Assembly (NCBI RefSeq): GCF_023242475.1 | Contig: NZ_JALJFG010000028.1 | Coordinates: 1 to 64,000, forward strand | Source: Pseudomonas sp. MWU15-20650 | Lineage (GTDB): Bacteria > Pseudomonadota > Gammaproteobacteria > Pseudomonadales > Pseudomonadaceae | DNA length: 64,000 nucleotides | Direction of reading: 5' to 3' | Shown here: positions 44,075 through 53,316 of the stretch, piece after piece | How positions within the stretch are numbered: position 1 is the first letter of the stretch | Layout of the letters: every line of letters starts with the position of its first letter | Program-made: the position numbers and the translations under genes | The notes under the pieces: model-generated | Told to the model about the DNA's origin: nothing | Databases searched by the model: none | Seen by the model: the letters and a program-made list of their open reading frames with translations, nothing else

Positions 44075-46090
44075 ATGGTTAGCACGTTTGTTTCGTCACG
44101 TTTCAAGTTGATCCTTCCAGAGATAAACACAGGCTTCCAGGTGCTGGCGTTCAACGGCTGCGAGGCCCTTGATCAGCCGTACTTTATCCAGGTGCAGTTA
44201 GTCAGCGAAGACCCCTCGTTAAACCTGGAGGCTTTGCTGCACCAACCCGCCTATCTGGACTTCGGCGAAGCGGGTCTGGGGCTGCATGGGCAGGTCTATG
44301 CCATCGGGCGGGATGACCCCGGGGTTCGGCTCACGCGTTACCACCTGACCCTGGCACCGCGCCTGGCATACCTTGCCCTCCGTCGCGACCAGCGAGTCTT
44401 TCAGCAGCGCAGCGTGCCGCAGATTATTGCGGCAGTCCTGGAGCACCATGGCATCCTTGCAGACGCTTATGCCTTCGAGCTCGGGCCGGTGCTGTATCCG
44501 CCGCGAACGTTCTGCGTGCAGTACACCGAGTCCGACTTGCACTTCCTGCAGCGGTTGTGTGAGGAAGAGGGCATTCACTACCACTTTCGCCACAGTGTGG
44601 ATAATCATCTCCTGGTTTTCGGTGATGACCAGACCGTGTTTCGACGGTTGCCTGTTCAACGCTATTGCGCGTCAACCGATCCGACGCGCGAGGGCCGAGT
44701 CATCCAGCGTTTCGACCGGCGCCTGGAAACACGTAGCCAACAAACCGTGCGCCGTGACTATGACTTTGAGCACCCATCGTTGCGCCTGCAAGACAAGGCC
44801 GGCGCGGCGTCGGCACTGCCCCTCGAAGACTATGGCTACCCCGCAGGCTTCACCCGCCACGCACGGGGTGCGCAATTGGCACGACGGGACCTGGAGCGCC
44901 ATCAGAGCGATTGTCATCAGGTATTGGGCAAGAGCGATCAGCCTGCACTGTGCAGCGGTCTCTTTCTCGAGTTGTGTGAACACCCGGACGCCGATTGCAA
45001 TGACTTATGGCTGCTGACCTCGGTCCATCACGAAGGTTATCAACCCCAGGTATTGGAGGAGTCGGTCGTCGAGGCTGACGGGTTCCAGGGCTATCGTAAC
45101 CGTTTCACTGCAACCCCATGGCGGGCGGTATATAGGCCGCCGCTCAAACATCCCAAACCGACGATCAGTGGCAGCCAGACCGCCACGGTGACCGGGCCGG
45201 CAGGTGAGGACATACATTGCGATGCGTACGGGCGGGTGAAGGTGCGCTTTCATTGGGACCGCCTGGACAAGGCCGATGACAAAAGCAGCTGTTGGGTGCG
45301 GGTGGCGTCGGGGTGGGCCGGTGATGGTTTCGGCACCCTGGTCATTCCCCGGGTGGGCATGGAAGTGCTGGTGACCTTTCTGGAAGGCGACCCGGATCAG
45401 CCTCTTATCAACGGCTGCCTGCCCAATGCACTGCACCTGCCGGCCTATTCCTTGCCACAGCACAAGACGCGCAGCGTGCTACGCAGCCGCAGCTCCCCGG
45501 GTGGTGCGGGGGCCAACGAGTTGCACGTCGAGGACCGCTGCGGCGAGGAACTGATCTACCTGCGCGCCCAGCGCGATCTGGAGCAACAGGTGGGCCATGA
45601 CAGCCGTCTGGAAGTGGGCGGGGAACGGCGTGAAGTCATCCGGGGCTTAAGCTCTGTTCAACTGGGAAGCGAAGAGCATCACCACGTTGCCGGTGACCGC
45701 AAGGTTGTGCTCGATGCGCACGATCATCTCAGCGTGCAGGGTGACAGCCTGACCCGAGTTGGCCAGACCCTGGTGATCGAGGCGGGGCAGCACGTTCACC
45801 TCAAGGCCGGTGCCCGCCTGGTTGTCGATGCGGGCGCGCAATTGAGCCTGAAGGCAGGAGGAGAGCACCTGGTGATTCAGGCCGGCGGTATTTTCAGCAG
45901 CCGGCCCGTCACCCTGGGCGGCTCACCATCCGTAACCCGTTCGGTGGGGGCCTCGCCGGTTGCGGTCCCGAAGCTCTCCGTAGCGCAAGACGCCCTCATG
46001 GAGCTGGCCAGGCAACTGGAGGCGGATTTTTGCCCCCTGTGTGAGTGCTGCCGTGAAGGCCTGTGCGATACCGCCGAGAGGGCAGCCTGA
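44075..46090 (+). CDS. vgrG: type VI secretion VgrG/TssI spike protein
   Basis: A 671-residue VgrG. The gp27-like base (about 1-370) leads into the gp5-like OB fold with the conserved HCDAYGRVKVRFHWDR and CWVRVASGWAGDGFGT stretches. A beta-helical needle (about 480-620) follows. The C-terminal tail is unusual: it ends in a cysteine cluster, FCPLCECCREGLC, that could bind metal or dock cargo. VgrG trimers form the tip of the T6SS puncturing device and carry effectors. GAGGG precedes ATG 44075. Its TGA overlaps the next ATG. No hcp or core tss gene is in the window. Confidence 0.95.
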   Translation: MVSTFVSSRFKLILPEINTGFQVLAFNGCEALDQPYFIQVQLVSEDPSLNLEALLHQPAYLDFGEAGLGLHGQVYAIGRDDPGVRLTRYHLTLAPRLAYLALRRDQRVFQQRSVPQIIAAVLEHHGILADAYAFELGPVLYPPRTFCVQYTESDLHFLQRLCEEEGIHYHFRHSVDNHLLVFGDDQTVFRRLPVQRYCASTDPTREGRVIQRFDRRLETRSQQTVRRDYDFEHPSLRLQDKAGAASALPLEDYGYPAGFTRHARGAQLARRDLERHQSDCHQVLGKSDQPALCSGLFLELCEHPDADCNDLWLLTSVHHEGYQPQVLEESVVEADGFQGYRNRFTATPWRAVYRPPLKHPKPTISGSQTATVTGPAGEDIHCDAYGRVKVRFHWDRLDKADDKSSCWVRVASGWAGDGFGTLVIPRVGMEVLVTFLEGDPDQPLINGCLPNALHLPAYSLPQHKTRSVLRSRSSPGGAGANELHVEDRCGEELIYLRAQRDLEQQVGHDSRLEVGGERREVIRGLSSVQLGSEEHHHVAGDRKVVLDAHDHLSVQGDSLTRVGQTLVIEAGQHVHLKAGARLVVDAGAQLSLKAGGEHLVIQAGGIFSSRPVTLGGSPSVTRSVGASPVAVPKLSVAQDALMELARQLEADFCPLCECCREGLCDTAERAA

Positions 46091-46926
46091 TGGAAAGCTT
46101 GCCCCATCAATGGATGGTTCAACAGCAGCAGATGGGGCATCGGCTGTGCCTGATGCTTGAGGGCAGCAGCGAGGCCCGGCAGCCCATGTTGGCCGTGCGC
46201 GGCCTGTCGCAATATTGCACCCTCTACAGCGAGACCGCCGCGGCGGAGCTGGCGAACGCAGGCCCGGTGATCTTGCTGTTGGAGCAGATGCACGAGCCCA
46301 CGCTGGTCGACCTGCTGCAACACCCCGAGACAAACTGGGGGTGGTTGGGCAGCTTGCCCGCCGCTGATTTGTCGGGTGTGACACACCATTGGCGCGAGAG
46401 ACTGCTGGTGGGGCCGAAGGGGCAGCAGGCGCTTTATCGCATTCATGACAACCGCACCCTGGCCCGTGCCTTGGCCCATCTACCGACAGCGCATTGGCCG
46501 GCGTTCCTGGGGCCGCTGATCAGCGTGTGCTACTGGCATGAGGGCCATTGGCGGCAACGCGAAAACCCCGCCCCTGGCGACTACCCGGTACCGGAGCCCG
46601 CTCCCTGGCGTAACACCCCAAACCCCCATGCCCAAGCCATCCTGCACGCCAATATCCTGCGTTACCTGTTGGCGGAGCACAGTGAGCAGCTCGTGGCGTT
46701 GGCTGAGTTTCAAGACCCAAGGAGTTGGCTGGCCCAGGTACTCGTGCAGGCTCGTGCCTGGCAGTGGCACCGGCCGGATCAGCTGGAATTCCTGGTGGTA
46801 CGCCGGTTGGAGGAAGCGACTCGCGGCAGTCTTATTCGTTGGCAGCCGTGGGTAGGGGAGGTGCCAGGAGAGCATTTTGAACGGGTGGTGGACCAGTGGC
46901 GCAGGGAGGGGCTCGAGCTTGAATAG
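46090..46926 (+). CDS. DUF4123 T6SS effector adaptor/chaperone
   Basis: A 278-residue protein of the DUF4123 family (also called TEC/Tap), which binds an effector and loads it on the cognate VgrG. The domain spans about residues 25-150 (PMLAVRGLSQYCTLY, WGWLGSLPAADL, HWRERLLVGPKGQQALYRIHD). The C-terminal helices are variable and probably give specificity. ATG 46090 overlaps the vgrG stop in TGATG, so it is co-translated. Position between VgrG and a lipase predicts that its client is that lipase. Confidence 0.9.
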   Translation: MESLPHQWMVQQQQMGHRLCLMLEGSSEARQPMLAVRGLSQYCTLYSETAAAELANAGPVILLLEQMHEPTLVDLLQHPETNWGWLGSLPAADLSGVTHHWRERLLVGPKGQQALYRIHDNRTLARALAHLPTAHWPAFLGPLISVCYWHEGHWRQRENPAPGDYPVPEPAPWRNTPNPHAQAILHANILRYLLAEHSEQLVALAEFQDPRSWLAQVLVQARAWQWHRPDQLEFLVVRRLEEATRGSLIRWQPWVGEVPGEHFERVVDQWRREGLELE

Positions 46927-47698
46927 GTGGATGGGACGTGTGTTGCTCATTGCTTGCGTGACATGGCTTTCAGGGTGTGCGGGGAAGGCTGCGCAGAGCT
47001 TTACGTTGGAGATGGATTTGCCGGCGGATTTCAAAGTTAAAACGGCGGCTAACTATTCTCCTGGCACAGGTGAGTTGTGCACATTGCCACGTCGGCGAGG
47101 CCAGAGACCAGAACGAAAGGTTTTCTTTACTGAGTACAACTCTGTGGCCACTCGGGTGAGCTATGTATTGCCGCTGAATGAAACGGTAGAGGGGTGTCCG
47201 CTCGTATTACGCAGTATTGAGTTTGATTTTTATGCGAAGTGGGGGGCGCGGCACTCGGATGTTGGAGGCGATATTGCTGGTATTTCCATTCGAGATCGTT
47301 TGGAAGGTGATGTCGCTGGGATGCCTGAGTCGGGTGTTCAAAAGATACATCGGCAATGTCGGTGGTATTTCCGGACGGTGGGGCCTGTGCATGCGATCAC
47401 CAAAATTCTGTTATGCCGCCCAATGGACTCAGTGAGGCAGCCGCAAAAAAAAGGCGCGGGTGGTGTTGTGCAACGACATCAGCTACCGGGTAAAAAACTC
47501 AGAATGGGGCTGACGGTTATTGACGAAGAATTACCTGCTTTTGACGATAGATGGATAGCTGTACCGGGTGGGTGGAAGCGTTGCAGAGGCCAAAGTTTTG
47601 AGGACCTGGCCGCCTTTTGCGCTGGTAATACTACGGAGTTTAAGCCTATCAAAATGCCTGATGGGCGCATATGTGATGTTTATCCAACATGCCAATAA
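46919..47698 (+). CDS. lipoprotein, probable immunity protein to the T6SS lipase
   Basis: A 259-residue lipoprotein. TTG 46919 is chosen because GGGAGGGG sits seven bases upstream; ATG 46931 is the alternative. The N-terminal hydrophobic segment ends in the lipobox LSGC. The mature part is a beta-rich domain with several cysteines. It resembles periplasmic immunity lipoproteins that neutralise T6SS phospholipases, which act on membranes from the periplasm. I recognise no exact family, so the role is inferred from signal and position. It overlaps the adaptor by eight bases and lies 15 bases before the lipase. Composition is more AT-rich than the chromosome average. Confidence 0.7.
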   Translation: MNRWMGRVLLIACVTWLSGCAGKAAQSFTLEMDLPADFKVKTAANYSPGTGELCTLPRRRGQRPERKVFFTEYNSVATRVSYVLPLNETVEGCPLVLRSIEFDFYAKWGARHSDVGGDIAGISIRDRLEGDVAGMPESGVQKIHRQCRWYFRTVGPVHAITKILLCRPMDSVRQPQKKGAGGVVQRHQLPGKKLRMGLTVIDEELPAFDDRWIAVPGGWKRCRGQSFEDLAAFCAGNTTEFKPIKMPDGRICDVYPTCQ

Positions 47699-47713
47699 TA
47701 GGGAGCGAGCATT

Positions 47714-49864
47714 ATGGAACTGGATGCAAGGAAGCAATCTTTTTTTAGCGACGAAATGCCTGCATGTGCATTGCGTGGCCAATGGGCGAGTTTTTGCTTG
47801 GTGGATGAAACGGGGAGTGGAAAAGCTTACGGTGGGCTTTCATACACTATTCATGACAGCACCGGCCGCCGGTACGCCGGCAGATTGAATGGAGACGGTT
47901 TCGCCAAGCTGCAGGATTTTTATTGCGGTCCCATCATTCTTATCTTGGATGAGTTGTATGGCGGGAATGAAGCACTCTATGACCGGCTGAGAACGCGCCT
48001 GACGTACAGGCTACCTATCACTGAGCTTCAAGTTCGCGCTGAACGAACATACTTTTCCAACCCTGATGGCCAGCGTATCAAGGAGAATCCAACGCGGCAA
48101 AAAGGGGATCGCTTTTATCAAGTGGAGGTCAGTGATTTGGTTCGTCATGTCGCGCATCTACCCCGTTTGGCACCTACGGTTCACCGGCCTGAAACTCATG
48201 CACTGAAAATGATGGCCGACCTTGGATTCGGTCCGCCACAACCGACCCTTTCTGGGATCGTATTGTTCCCGAATCAACACACTGTGCTGGAAGTACGGCC
48301 ATTGCGAGCATTGCGCCCGATGCTTTCCAATGAAGACGCGTTCTGCGCCTTGAACCTCTATCAGTTGGCTTTAATGTCGGCCCTGAGTTATTGCGACTTT
48401 GGCCAACAGCCTCCCGAGATGCCTAGGGATCAAGTCAGTTTTCCACGGGGCTCTACGGTTGGAAATCTGTTCGCTGAAAAGCTCTCGGGATATCAGGAAG
48501 CCTGGCGCGTTGATCCAAAGCAAGAGCAGCGTTTCTATCCGTTTTATGAAGAGGTTCCTTACTCCAGGCGTTTCGAGATCCTGCCTTTCGATCCAGAGTT
48601 GTACCCTGAAAATCGTCCGGAACTTAAGGACGACCAGGAGCATCCGGCACGCTTACACTTTTTCGATGATGAAAAACAGGGTACTGACACCCAGGCTTTC
48701 ATCACTCACCATGATGAGGTGATCCTGATTTCTGTGCGGGGAACGGTCAGCGGTGCCGACGTGCTGCGGGACGCAAACGCTCATCAGGTGGCTATTGCCG
48801 GCGGTGTTGGTAAAGCGCATGAGGGGTTTTATCAGGCTTACCTGGCGATGAACGATTTCGTGCTTCGTTACCTCGACCAGTTTTACGAAAGGCAGCGAAT
48901 AGTCATTTGCGGTCATAGCCTGGGCGGTGCGATTGCGTTGCTCTTGGCAGAAGGGCTGCGACGCGTCGCGGATCGCAACTACAACCCACTCCTCTACACC
49001 TACGGTGCCCCCCGCGCCGCCGACGCCGAATTCACGCGTGGCGCCTCGTCGCTGGTGCATCACCGCATCGTCAACCACAACGACCCCGTCCCCAGCGTCC
49101 CGGCGCCATGGATGAACACCACCGCCAAACTCTGGGTACCCGGGGCGATCACGTTATTCAGCGCCCCCGCTCCTGGTGGCCTGTTGTTCGCCGCCGGGCT
49201 GGTACGGGTGGGCGGTAACGCCTATGAGCATCACGGTGAGCAGCATCACTTCACGCCGATCACGCTCCCGGATGGAACCCATTCTTCGGTGTTATGGAAA
49301 CCCGGTTGTGAATCCATTCAAGACGCCGGTTGCAATCGCGCCTTGCAACTGCACGGTGATATGCCGCCCCGCGACAATTTGCTGAAACAGCTATTCCAGG
49401 CCAGCCAGCACTTCATGACTGCCAGCTACATCCCCGCGGCCTGGGCCACATTACGACGCTGGCAACAAACCCTGGATAGCCAAGGCCCTCTGGTTACCCC
49501 GAGGGAGTTTGAGTTGCTCGACCGAGCCCTCGAAGACATGCGCGAGCAGTTGAGGGGCAAACGGCGTGAACGTGCCCGTCGGCGGCCGGCCAATGAGCGT
49601 AGTCATGAAACCAACGACGCCTTGAACGCGGAGATAGACCGGTTGCATACCAGCCGCGAGCGCCTCGCCAGCCTGCGCTGGCGGCGCCTTGAGGCTCGTG
49701 ATGTGTATGGCAGTTGCGCGCGCTCCGTGCACCTGCAACCCAGCCTCACGCGCTGGTTCAGCCATCGCGAAAACCGCGAGTTATCCCAACTCGCCAGTAT
49801 CCCGCCAGCCTCTCACAACGAGCGGGGAAGGGCGCAGACACTGGACATCGACTCGGTCGTCTAG
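47714..49864 (+). CDS. T6SS class-3 lipase effector (Tle-like)
   Basis: A 716-residue protein with three parts. Residues 1-100 hold a beta-sandwich-like segment (SYTIHDSTGRRYAGRLNGDG), probably used for loading. Residues about 200-530 hold the class 3 lipase domain (PF01764) with the elbow G-H-S402-L-G-G, an acid near D457 (NHNDPVPSVP) and histidines in YEHHGEQHHF for the triad. Residues 560-716 form a charged helical tail. The type resembles phospholipase effectors such as TseL. Its place after VgrG, adaptor and lipoprotein fits a secreted antibacterial effector. GGGAG precedes ATG 47714. The first 420 codons are visibly more AT-rich than the rest. Confidence 0.88.
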   Translation: MELDARKQSFFSDEMPACALRGQWASFCLVDETGSGKAYGGLSYTIHDSTGRRYAGRLNGDGFAKLQDFYCGPIILILDELYGGNEALYDRLRTRLTYRLPITELQVRAERTYFSNPDGQRIKENPTRQKGDRFYQVEVSDLVRHVAHLPRLAPTVHRPETHALKMMADLGFGPPQPTLSGIVLFPNQHTVLEVRPLRALRPMLSNEDAFCALNLYQLALMSALSYCDFGQQPPEMPRDQVSFPRGSTVGNLFAEKLSGYQEAWRVDPKQEQRFYPFYEEVPYSRRFEILPFDPELYPENRPELKDDQEHPARLHFFDDEKQGTDTQAFITHHDEVILISVRGTVSGADVLRDANAHQVAIAGGVGKAHEGFYQAYLAMNDFVLRYLDQFYERQRIVICGHSLGGAIALLLAEGLRRVADRNYNPLLYTYGAPRAADAEFTRGASSLVHHRIVNHNDPVPSVPAPWMNTTAKLWVPGAITLFSAPAPGGLLFAAGLVRVGGNAYEHHGEQHHFTPITLPDGTHSSVLWKPGCESIQDAGCNRALQLHGDMPPRDNLLKQLFQASQHFMTASYIPAAWATLRRWQQTLDSQGPLVTPREFELLDRALEDMREQLRGKRRERARRRPANERSHETNDALNAEIDRLHTSRERLASLRWRRLEARDVYGSCARSVHLQPSLTRWFSHRENRELSQLASIPPASHNERGRAQTLDIDSVV

Positions 49865-49873
49865 CCGACTGGG

Positions 49874-51109
49874 TTACACAAACTCCACCTGGGCCGGCTG
49901 CCGCTTCATCAGCACCTGGCCGTTACGGATCGAGTACAAGGGCAGGCCCTGGCTGCGAATCACTTCATAGTCGCTGTCGGCCGACAGGATCAACAGGTTG
50001 GCCGGTCGACCGGCCTCCAGGCCGTACCGGTCGCCCAGGGCCATGGCCTTGGCACTGTTATCGGTGACCAGGTCCAGGGCAGTTTGCAGGTTGCGGTAGC
50101 CGAGCATATGACAGATGTGCAAACCGGCCTCGAGGATCCGCAGGATATTGCCGTTACCCAGGGGGTACCAGGGATCGACGATGGAGTCCTGGCCGAAACA
50201 GACGTTCATGCCGGCTTCGAGCAGTTCGTTTACGCGCGTGACGCCACGGCGTTTCGGGAAACTGTCGAAGCGGCCCTGCAGGTGGATGCTTTCGGTGGGA
50301 CAGGAGACGAAGCTGATGCCGGAATGCCCCAGCAGGCGAAACAGTTTGGCGCAGTAGGCGTTGTCATAGGAGCCCATGGCCGTGGTGTGGCTGGCGGTGA
50401 CGCGGGCGCCCATCCCGCGGCTGCGGGCTTCTTCAGCGAGAACTTCGAGAAAGCGCGAGTGAGGGTCATCGGTTTCATCACAGTGCACGTCGACCAGGCA
50501 ACCGGTGCGTTCGGCCAGGTCCATGAGGAACTTCACCGAACTTACCCCTTGGTCGCGGGTGTACTCGAAGTGCGGGATGCCGCCGATTACGTCGGCACCC
50601 AGGCGAATGGCTTCTTCCATCAGTTCGCGGCCATTGCGGAACGACTCGATGCCCTCCTGGGGAAAGGCCACGATTTGCAGGTCGATCAGGTGCCTGCTTT
50701 CTTCGCGTACTTCCAACAGGGCTTTGAGCGCGGTGAGGTCTGGGTCGGTGACGTCGACATGGGTGCGCACGTGCTGGATACCGTGGGCCGCGAGGGCCTG
50801 GATGGTTTTTTTTGCGCGGGTCTTGGTGTCTGCCTGGGTAATGGTGGCTTTGCGTTCACCCCAGCATTCGATGCCTTCAAACAGAGTCCCGCTCATGTTC
50901 CAGCGCGGTTCGCCGGCAGTGAGGGTGGCGTCGAGGTGAATGTGTGGTTCGACGAAGGGCGGTATCACCAGGTTGCCGGCGGCGTCCAGGTCTCCCGCCG
51001 TCAGTGTCGGCAACCCCGTTTGCGCGGTAATGCTGGCGATCCGGCCGTGTTCCAGGTGCAGATCATGCAGGCCTTCACGGTTGCGCAGGCGGGCGTTGAT
51101 GATATGCAT
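49874..51109 (-). CDS. codA: cytosine deaminase
   Basis: A 411-residue amidohydrolase that converts cytosine to uracil in pyrimidine salvage. The metal site is visible as EPHIHLD near residue 59, with HCDETDD, ASHTTAMGS and FGQDSIVDPW further on. The order and spacing follow E. coli CodA. ATG 51109 has AGGA nine bases upstream; an upstream TTG is less likely. It follows the permease gene codB by 49 bases on the same strand and forms a codBA operon. Confidence 0.93.
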   Translation of the reverse strand: MHIINARLRNREGLHDLHLEHGRIASITAQTGLPTLTAGDLDAAGNLVIPPFVEPHIHLDATLTAGEPRWNMSGTLFEGIECWGERKATITQADTKTRAKKTIQALAAHGIQHVRTHVDVTDPDLTALKALLEVREESRHLIDLQIVAFPQEGIESFRNGRELMEEAIRLGADVIGGIPHFEYTRDQGVSSVKFLMDLAERTGCLVDVHCDETDDPHSRFLEVLAEEARSRGMGARVTASHTTAMGSYDNAYCAKLFRLLGHSGISFVSCPTESIHLQGRFDSFPKRRGVTRVNELLEAGMNVCFGQDSIVDPWYPLGNGNILRILEAGLHICHMLGYRNLQTALDLVTDNSAKAMALGDRYGLEAGRPANLLILSADSDYEVIRSQGLPLYSIRNGQVLMKRQPAQVEFV

Positions 51110-51158
51110 GGGCAAGTTCCTCTTGGCAAAAAAAGTCAGGCAGACAGCCGCCGGATCA

Positions 51159-52427
51159 TCAGGGTGATACTGATGCCCAGGCGGTCATAGTGCGTAGTAT
51201 GGCGCTGAGCAGCAGGTAGGTCAGTGACGCGGCAACAATTCCCACCAACGGTGCGACCCACGGCGAGTTGAACGCCAGCACCGTGCCCACCGCATACGCT
51301 GCCAGCCCCGGCCAGTTGAACGCCGGCAGGCGCGCATCCGCCAGGCGTGGGTATTGGCCTCGATAGCGATAGAAAAAGTCTGCCATGATCACTCCGCCAA
51401 TCGGCGGGATTACCGTGCCAAGCAGGATCAGGTACGGCACCAGCATGTCGTACATGCCCAGCAGGGCGAGCAGGGTACCGATCACCGCACCGGCCAGGGT
51501 CACGGTCTTGCGGCGCTGGGTGCGCAGCAGGTTGCAACCGGCAACGGCGAAGTTGTAGATGGTATTGTCCTGGGTGCTCCAGATGTTGAGCAGCAGCATG
51601 GCCATCGCCGCCATGGCGAAACCTTGCAGCAGCAAGACTTCCACCACGTCCGGTTGTTGATAGACGATGGCCCCGTAGGCCCCGATCAACACCATCAAGC
51701 CATTGCCGATAAAAAAGCCGATCAGGCTGGCCAGCACCGCGACTTTGGCGGAGCGGGCAAACCGTGTCCAGTTGGTGGCCTGGGTCGCGCCGCTGACAAA
51801 GGTGCCGAACACCAAGGTGATGGCCGTGGACACGTCCAGCTCAGCGGTTGGTACTACCGCCAGCAGGCCATCCAGCCCGCCGACCTTTACGGTGGCGACC
51901 CACATCGACAGCAACAGCAGAATGCCCATGGCCGGCACCGCAATGTAGGACAGGATTTCCAACCCGCGATACCCCACGTACGCCGTGGCGCAAAACAACA
52001 GGCCGAATACCACCATCAACGCCTGCACACTGTCCTGGCTCAATTCGAAATACTTGCCCAGCACCACTGCGGCCGTCGCGGTACCCCAGGCATACCAGCC
52101 AATCTGGGTGAATCCGAGGATCAAGTCACTGAGCTTGCTGCCCACTTCGCCAAAGCAGAAGCGCCCCATCAGCACCGAGTTCAGGCCGCTTTTGAACGCG
52201 ACGTAACCCAGGCCTGCGGCGTAGATACCCAACAGCAGGTTACCCAAGGCCACGACACCGAGCATGTCGGTGAAGCTGAACGCGACCCCCAGCTTGCCGC
52301 CGGCAAACATGGTGGCGGTAAAAAACGTGAAGCCCAGCAGCACCATGGCCGTGGACGCCAGGCCCTTGCGCGCGTGCAGGGGTACTTCGCTGAGGGGGTA
52401 GTCGTTTCCCGGTGCTTGCTGCGTCAT
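51159..52427 (-). CDS. codB: cytosine permease (NCS1 family)
   Basis: A 422-residue membrane transporter of the nucleobase:cation symporter-1 family (PF02133) with 12 predicted helices. The cytosine permease wording DYPLSEVPLHARKGLAS and GGKLGVAFSF at the N-terminus, and ATNWTRFARSAK in the middle loop, fit CodB. It imports cytosine for the downstream deaminase CodA. ATG 52427 is chosen over an upstream in-frame start because GGGAG lies about ten bases before it and family proteins begin here. Confidence 0.92.
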   Translation of the reverse strand: MTQQAPGNDYPLSEVPLHARKGLASTAMVLLGFTFFTATMFAGGKLGVAFSFTDMLGVVALGNLLLGIYAAGLGYVAFKSGLNSVLMGRFCFGEVGSKLSDLILGFTQIGWYAWGTATAAVVLGKYFELSQDSVQALMVVFGLLFCATAYVGYRGLEILSYIAVPAMGILLLLSMWVATVKVGGLDGLLAVVPTAELDVSTAITLVFGTFVSGATQATNWTRFARSAKVAVLASLIGFFIGNGLMVLIGAYGAIVYQQPDVVEVLLLQGFAMAAMAMLLLNIWSTQDNTIYNFAVAGCNLLRTQRRKTVTLAGAVIGTLLALLGMYDMLVPYLILLGTVIPPIGGVIMADFFYRYRGQYPRLADARLPAFNWPGLAAYAVGTVLAFNSPWVAPLVGIVAASLTYLLLSAILRTMTAWASVSP

Positions 52428-52595
52428 GTGCCTTGCTCCCTGAGTGAGTGACGCAGGCTCACTGCACCGTGCGTGCCAAAACAGCCGCAGTGACGCGCGC
52501 ACAGTATTTATAGCCAATCAGGGGTAAATCACCGGCAGGATCGTGCGTCGTGCCCCGTCAGGCGCGAAAGCGGTGCAGCCGTGAGACAAGTTGGA

Positions 52596-53219
52596 TCAAT
52601 CGAACAGTGTCTGTGTGGTCTCGCCGCGATGAAACGCAAAGGCGGCCTCAAGGTCACTTTCGATGGTGCGCCCACGGGACAGCGGCGGTAGGTTGTCCAA
52701 GGCGAAAAAGCCGACCTCGGTGGTTTCGAAGCCCGCCATCGGGGCCAGTTGGTCCACCCGATCACACAGGAAATACAACTTGTAGAAGTCTCGCACATCC
52801 GGCCGATACAAGCCCTTGGCCTTGTGCGTGACGCTGTACAGCGCCCGCGCCGTTACCGTCAGACCGGCTTCCTCGCGGATCTCCTTGATGATGTTTTCCG
52901 CCGCCGACAATCCGATATCGGCATAGCCACCCGGCAGCGCCCAGCAGCCATCGGTCAATTCCCGTACCAGCAGAATCCGGTCGCCCTCGATCACCGCACC
53001 GCGCACGTCGATCATGGGGGTTGAATAACGCTTGGCGAAGTCCGAGACCAGGCCGGTGATGCGTTCCAGGGGAACATCGGCCAATTGCGCAAGCATGCTG
53101 TGGGCAATCTCGGCGATCTCCTCCAGGCGCTCGCGTTCGAAATCATCGGTGCAAAAGTACAGTCCGGTAGACGCCAGCGCCTGCAAGCGTTTGGCTTGGG
53201 CCAGCCAGGTGTTTTCCAT
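52596..53219 (-). CDS. Nudix hydrolase with N-terminal helper domain
   Basis: A 207-residue Nudix enzyme. Residues 1-60 are the Nudix_hydro_N helical extension (PF12535). The Nudix box GGYADIGLSAAENIIKEIRE, then EAG, matches GX5EX7REUXEEXGU with its metal-binding glutamates. Members hydrolyse ADP-ribose and related nucleoside diphosphate compounds. The exact substrate is open. ATG 53219 follows AGGAG with good spacing. The gene is separated from queD by a perfect terminator. Confidence 0.88.
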   Translation of the reverse strand: MENTWLAQAKRLQALASTGLYFCTDDFERERLEEIAEIAHSMLAQLADVPLERITGLVSDFAKRYSTPMIDVRGAVIEGDRILLVRELTDGCWALPGGYADIGLSAAENIIKEIREEAGLTVTARALYSVTHKAKGLYRPDVRDFYKLYFLCDRVDQLAPMAGFETTEVGFFALDNLPPLSRGRTIESDLEAAFAFHRGETTQTLFD

Positions 53220-53274
53220 GGTGTTCTCCTGGGTACCGAGCAATGACTACGGGTTGAAGGGGGCGACAGCAGCC

Positions 53275-53307
53275 GTAAAAAAACCACCGCCAGGGTGGTT
53301 TTTTTAC
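53275..53307. terminator. bidirectional rho-independent terminator after queD
   Basis: A perfect 14-bp inverted repeat (GTAAAAAAACCACC and its complement) with a five-base loop, flanked by A- and T-runs, ten bases past the queD stop. Confidence 0.92.
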
Positions 53308-53316
53308 GTCGCCGGT

